From an uncultured Eubacteriales bacterium (GTDB lineage Bacteria > Bacillota > Clostridia > Lachnospirales > Lachnospiraceae), in NCBI GenBank assembly GCA_900315305.1, contig OMYS01000004.1, forward strand, positions 62,001 through 126,000: 64,000 nt of DNA. Direction: 5' to 3'. This document shows, piece by piece, positions 62,451-64,000 of the stretch (position 1 is its first letter; each line of letters opens with the position of its first letter). The translations under genes were made by a program, and so were the position numbers. The notes under the pieces were generated by a model. That model did not search any database. It saw nothing but the letters and a program-made list of their open reading frames with translations, and was not told the origin of the DNA.

Positions 62451-62938
62451 AGAAGAACCCGGATGAGGAGCAGAAGCTGAGCGCGCGCTTCATTCCGGAT
62501 AAGACAGAACAGGAGGCGGGGAGTTACTCCCCGCTTGTTCTTGCATTTATCGGGGATTCCGCCTATGAGCTCCTCGTCCGCACGATGCTGGTTAATCCGG
62601 GAAATGCGAGGCCGAATGACTTAAACCGCCACAAAATGAGTCTCGTCAAGGCGGACGCGCAGTCGGACATGATGGACGTGATCGAGCCGCACCTTACCGG
62701 CGGGGAGAAGCGCATTTACCACCGGGGAAGAAACGCGAAGTCGTACACAACGGCAAAAAATGCAACGATTGCTGATTACAGGAGAGCGACAGGCTTCGAG
62801 GCGCTGATCGGCTATCTGTACCTGACGGGGCAGAGCGACCGCATGATGGAGCTCGTGAGCCTCGGAATCGACTACGTCGAGGAGAAGCAGAAGGCCGTGC
62901 GCGGCCTTCCGTCGTCGGCAAGAAATACGCGGAAGTGA
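62435..62938 (+). CDS. mrnC: Mini-ribonuclease 3
   Basis: 167 aa. A single RNase III catalytic domain without the dsRNA-binding domain; catalytic Asp41 is in LAFIGDSAYELLVR, and RATGFEALIGYLYLTG carries the second acidic site. It matures the ends of 23S rRNA in Firmicutes. Position between cysS and rlmB matches Bacillus. Confidence 0.94.
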   Translation: MEESVKKNPDEEQKLSARFIPDKTEQEAGSYSPLVLAFIGDSAYELLVRTMLVNPGNARPNDLNRHKMSLVKADAQSDMMDVIEPHLTGGEKRIYHRGRNAKSYTTAKNATIADYRRATGFEALIGYLYLTGQSDRMMELVSLGIDYVEEKQKAVRGLPSSARNTRK

Positions 62939-62948
62939 GGTAGGACAT

Positions 62949-63749
62949 ATGTCAGAAGATGAGAAGGAATTCAGTCTGCGCGAAGGCGCGGAGTCCGGAG
63001 CTGCGGCGGGAAGCGACCGCATCGAGGGCAGAAATGCCGTGATTGAGGCGTTCCGCGCCGGCCGCCCGGTCGACAAGCTCTTCGTTCAGAAGGGACTTGA
63101 GGACGGACCTATCCGCACGATTGTGCGGGAGGCGAAAAAGCAGGACACGATCGTCAACTTTGTGTCCAGAGAGCGGCTCGACGAGATGTCGGAGACGAAG
63201 AAGCACCAGGGCGTCATCGCGCAGGTGTCCGCCTATTCGTACGCGAGTGTCGATGACATCCTGAAGAAGGCGGAAGAAAAAAATGAGGACCCGTTTATCA
63301 TTCTGCTCGACGGGATCGAGGACCCGCATAATCTCGGCGCGATTATCCGCACGGCGTGCCTCGCGGGCGCCCACGGCGTGATCACGACGAAGCACCGGGC
63401 AGCGGGACTGACAGCCACAGTGGCGAAGGCCTCGGCCGGAGCGCTGAACTATGTCCCTGTCGCCAAGGTGACGAACCTCGGCAAGACGATTGATGAGCTG
63501 AAGAAGAAGGGCCTCTGGTTTGCCTGCGCCGATATGGGCGGAGAAGAGATGTACAGGACAAACCTTCAGGGGCCGATCGGTCTTGTGATCGGCAACGAGG
63601 GCGCGGGCGTGAGCCGCCTGATCCGCGAGAAATGTGACCTTGTCACATCGATTCCGATGAATGGCGAGATCGATTCGCTGAACGCATCGGTTGCAGCGGG
63701 CATTTTGATGTATGAGGTCGTCCGTCAGAGACGGATGAAGAAAAAATGA
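62949..63749 (+). CDS. rlmB: 23S rRNA (guanosine(2251)-2'-O)-methyltransferase RlmB
   Basis: 266 aa. A SPOUT enzyme with the N-terminal substrate-binding part (IEGRNAVIEAFRAGRPVDKLF) and the knot motifs LDGIEDPHNLGAIIRTACLAG, GLVIGNEGAGVSRLI and IPMNGEIDSLNASVAAGILMYE. The motifs fit RlmB/TrmH-family; the exact target is inferred from the cluster. ATG 62949 after GAGGTAGG; stop overlaps the next start (ATGA). Confidence 0.92.
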   Translation: MSEDEKEFSLREGAESGAAAGSDRIEGRNAVIEAFRAGRPVDKLFVQKGLEDGPIRTIVREAKKQDTIVNFVSRERLDEMSETKKHQGVIAQVSAYSYASVDDILKKAEEKNEDPFIILLDGIEDPHNLGAIIRTACLAGAHGVITTKHRAAGLTATVAKASAGALNYVPVAKVTNLGKTIDELKKKGLWFACADMGGEEMYRTNLQGPIGLVIGNEGAGVSRLIREKCDLVTSIPMNGEIDSLNASVAAGILMYEVVRQRRMKKK

Positions 63750-64000
63750 CAGGCGGAAGCACATCCGGAAAGCGCTTTGAGTCCGACGAGCAGGCGGCAG
63801 CTGCCGCAAAGCATGACGAGGGGGCGGCGATGTACCTCATAGAGAAGTACAAGCCACTCGTCCTTCATTTTTCGCGGGCGCGATTTCTTGCGGGAGGCGA
63901 GCACGAGGACCTTGTCCAGGAGGGAATGATCGGGCTCTACAAGGCGATCCGGGACTTCGATCCGTCGAGAGACACTTCATTTTCGTCGTTTGCTGGACTG
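63746..64000 (+). CDS. sigH: RNA polymerase sigma factor, SigH-like, N-terminal part
   Basis: 85 codons are visible; the gene is cut by the window end. Residues after about 28 (MYLIEKYKPLVLHFSRARFL, EHEDLVQEGMIGLYKAIRDFDPSRDTSFSSFA) form sigma-70 region 2, the part that contacts core polymerase and the -10 element. In Bacillus the cysS-mrnC-rlmB cluster is followed by sigH (with one gene between), which supports the name. It starts in the rlmB stop codon. Confidence 0.82.
   Translation, partial: MTGGSTSGKRFESDEQAAAAAKHDEGAAMYLIEKYKPLVLHFSRARFLAGGEHEDLVQEGMIGLYKAIRDFDPSRDTSFSSFAGL

Overview
The window is a 64 kb piece of a chromosome from a Gram-positive anaerobe of the class Clostridia, most likely a GC-rich member of the Lachnospiraceae. 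The evidence is the gene order (rel - MBL hydrolase - hemZ - hisS - aspS; rimP-nusA-rnpM-ylxQ-infB-rbfA-nrnA-truB-ribF-rpsO-pnp; cysS-mrnC-rlmB-sigH), strong AGGAGG-type ribosome binding sites, frequent GTG/TTG starts, oxygen-independent coproporphyrinogen chemistry (HemZ) and Mini-RNase III. I see no phage, insertion sequence, CRISPR array, rRNA or tRNA gene. The genus cannot be fixed from sequence reading alone. Both ends are cut inside genes: rel on the left, a sigH-like sigma factor on the right. Almost everything is on the + strand; only pepT and azlCD are on the - strand.

Layout. 1-6.4 kb: end of rel, a metallo-hydrolase, hemZ, a stand-alone HD-GYP protein, hisS and aspS. 6.4-11 kb: a trp operon (trpD, fused trpC-trpF, trpB, trpA) starting at the aspS stop codon and ending at a clear terminator; trpE and trpG are not here. 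11-13.2 kb: xpt and a TIGR01212-type radical SAM gene carrying an in-frame 36-bp minisatellite. 13.2-17.5 kb: a type II topoisomerase pair, more ParE/ParC-like than gyrase-like. 17.5-29.7 kb: the translation/RNA cluster, with an IF-2 whose N-terminus is a long Gly/Arg/Tyr-rich repeat. 29.9-37.6 kb: a YwaF-like membrane protein, an HD hydrolase with a low-complexity insert, pepT, a serine hydrolase, deoC, a histidine phosphatase, a LysR regulator and a GNAT. 37.6-42 kb: azlCD with a divergent LysR gene, then two G3E metallochaperone-type GTPases. 42-49.5 kb: a LacI regulator and gltBD. 49.7-55.5 kb: fruR-fruK-fruA, an oxidoreductase, ptsH and a double-ACT protein. 55.6-60 kb: a Gld-type ABC transporter operon. 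60.3-64 kb: ispF, cysS, mrnC, rlmB, sigH.

How it fits together: most is core metabolism (Trp, Glu, isoprenoid, flavin and haem precursors, aminoacyl-tRNAs) and ribosome/RNA machinery. Sugar entry is represented by a self-regulated fructose PTS operon with HPr encoded close by; this HPr has Lys where the regulatory Ser46 normally is.

The least explained parts are non-coding. Three families of palindromic intergenic repeats (A, B and C below) are scattered between operons, one B copy carrying a structured insert just upstream of the rpsO promoter. The gltB mRNA leader appears to fold into a closed multi-hairpin domain that starts at the predicted transcription start and contains a terminator-like stem: a good candidate for a cis-regulatory RNA. 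Four 11-bp direct repeats precede the His-rich G3E GTPase. In-frame low-complexity expansions interrupt or extend three otherwise conserved proteins (radical SAM, HD hydrolase, IF-2).
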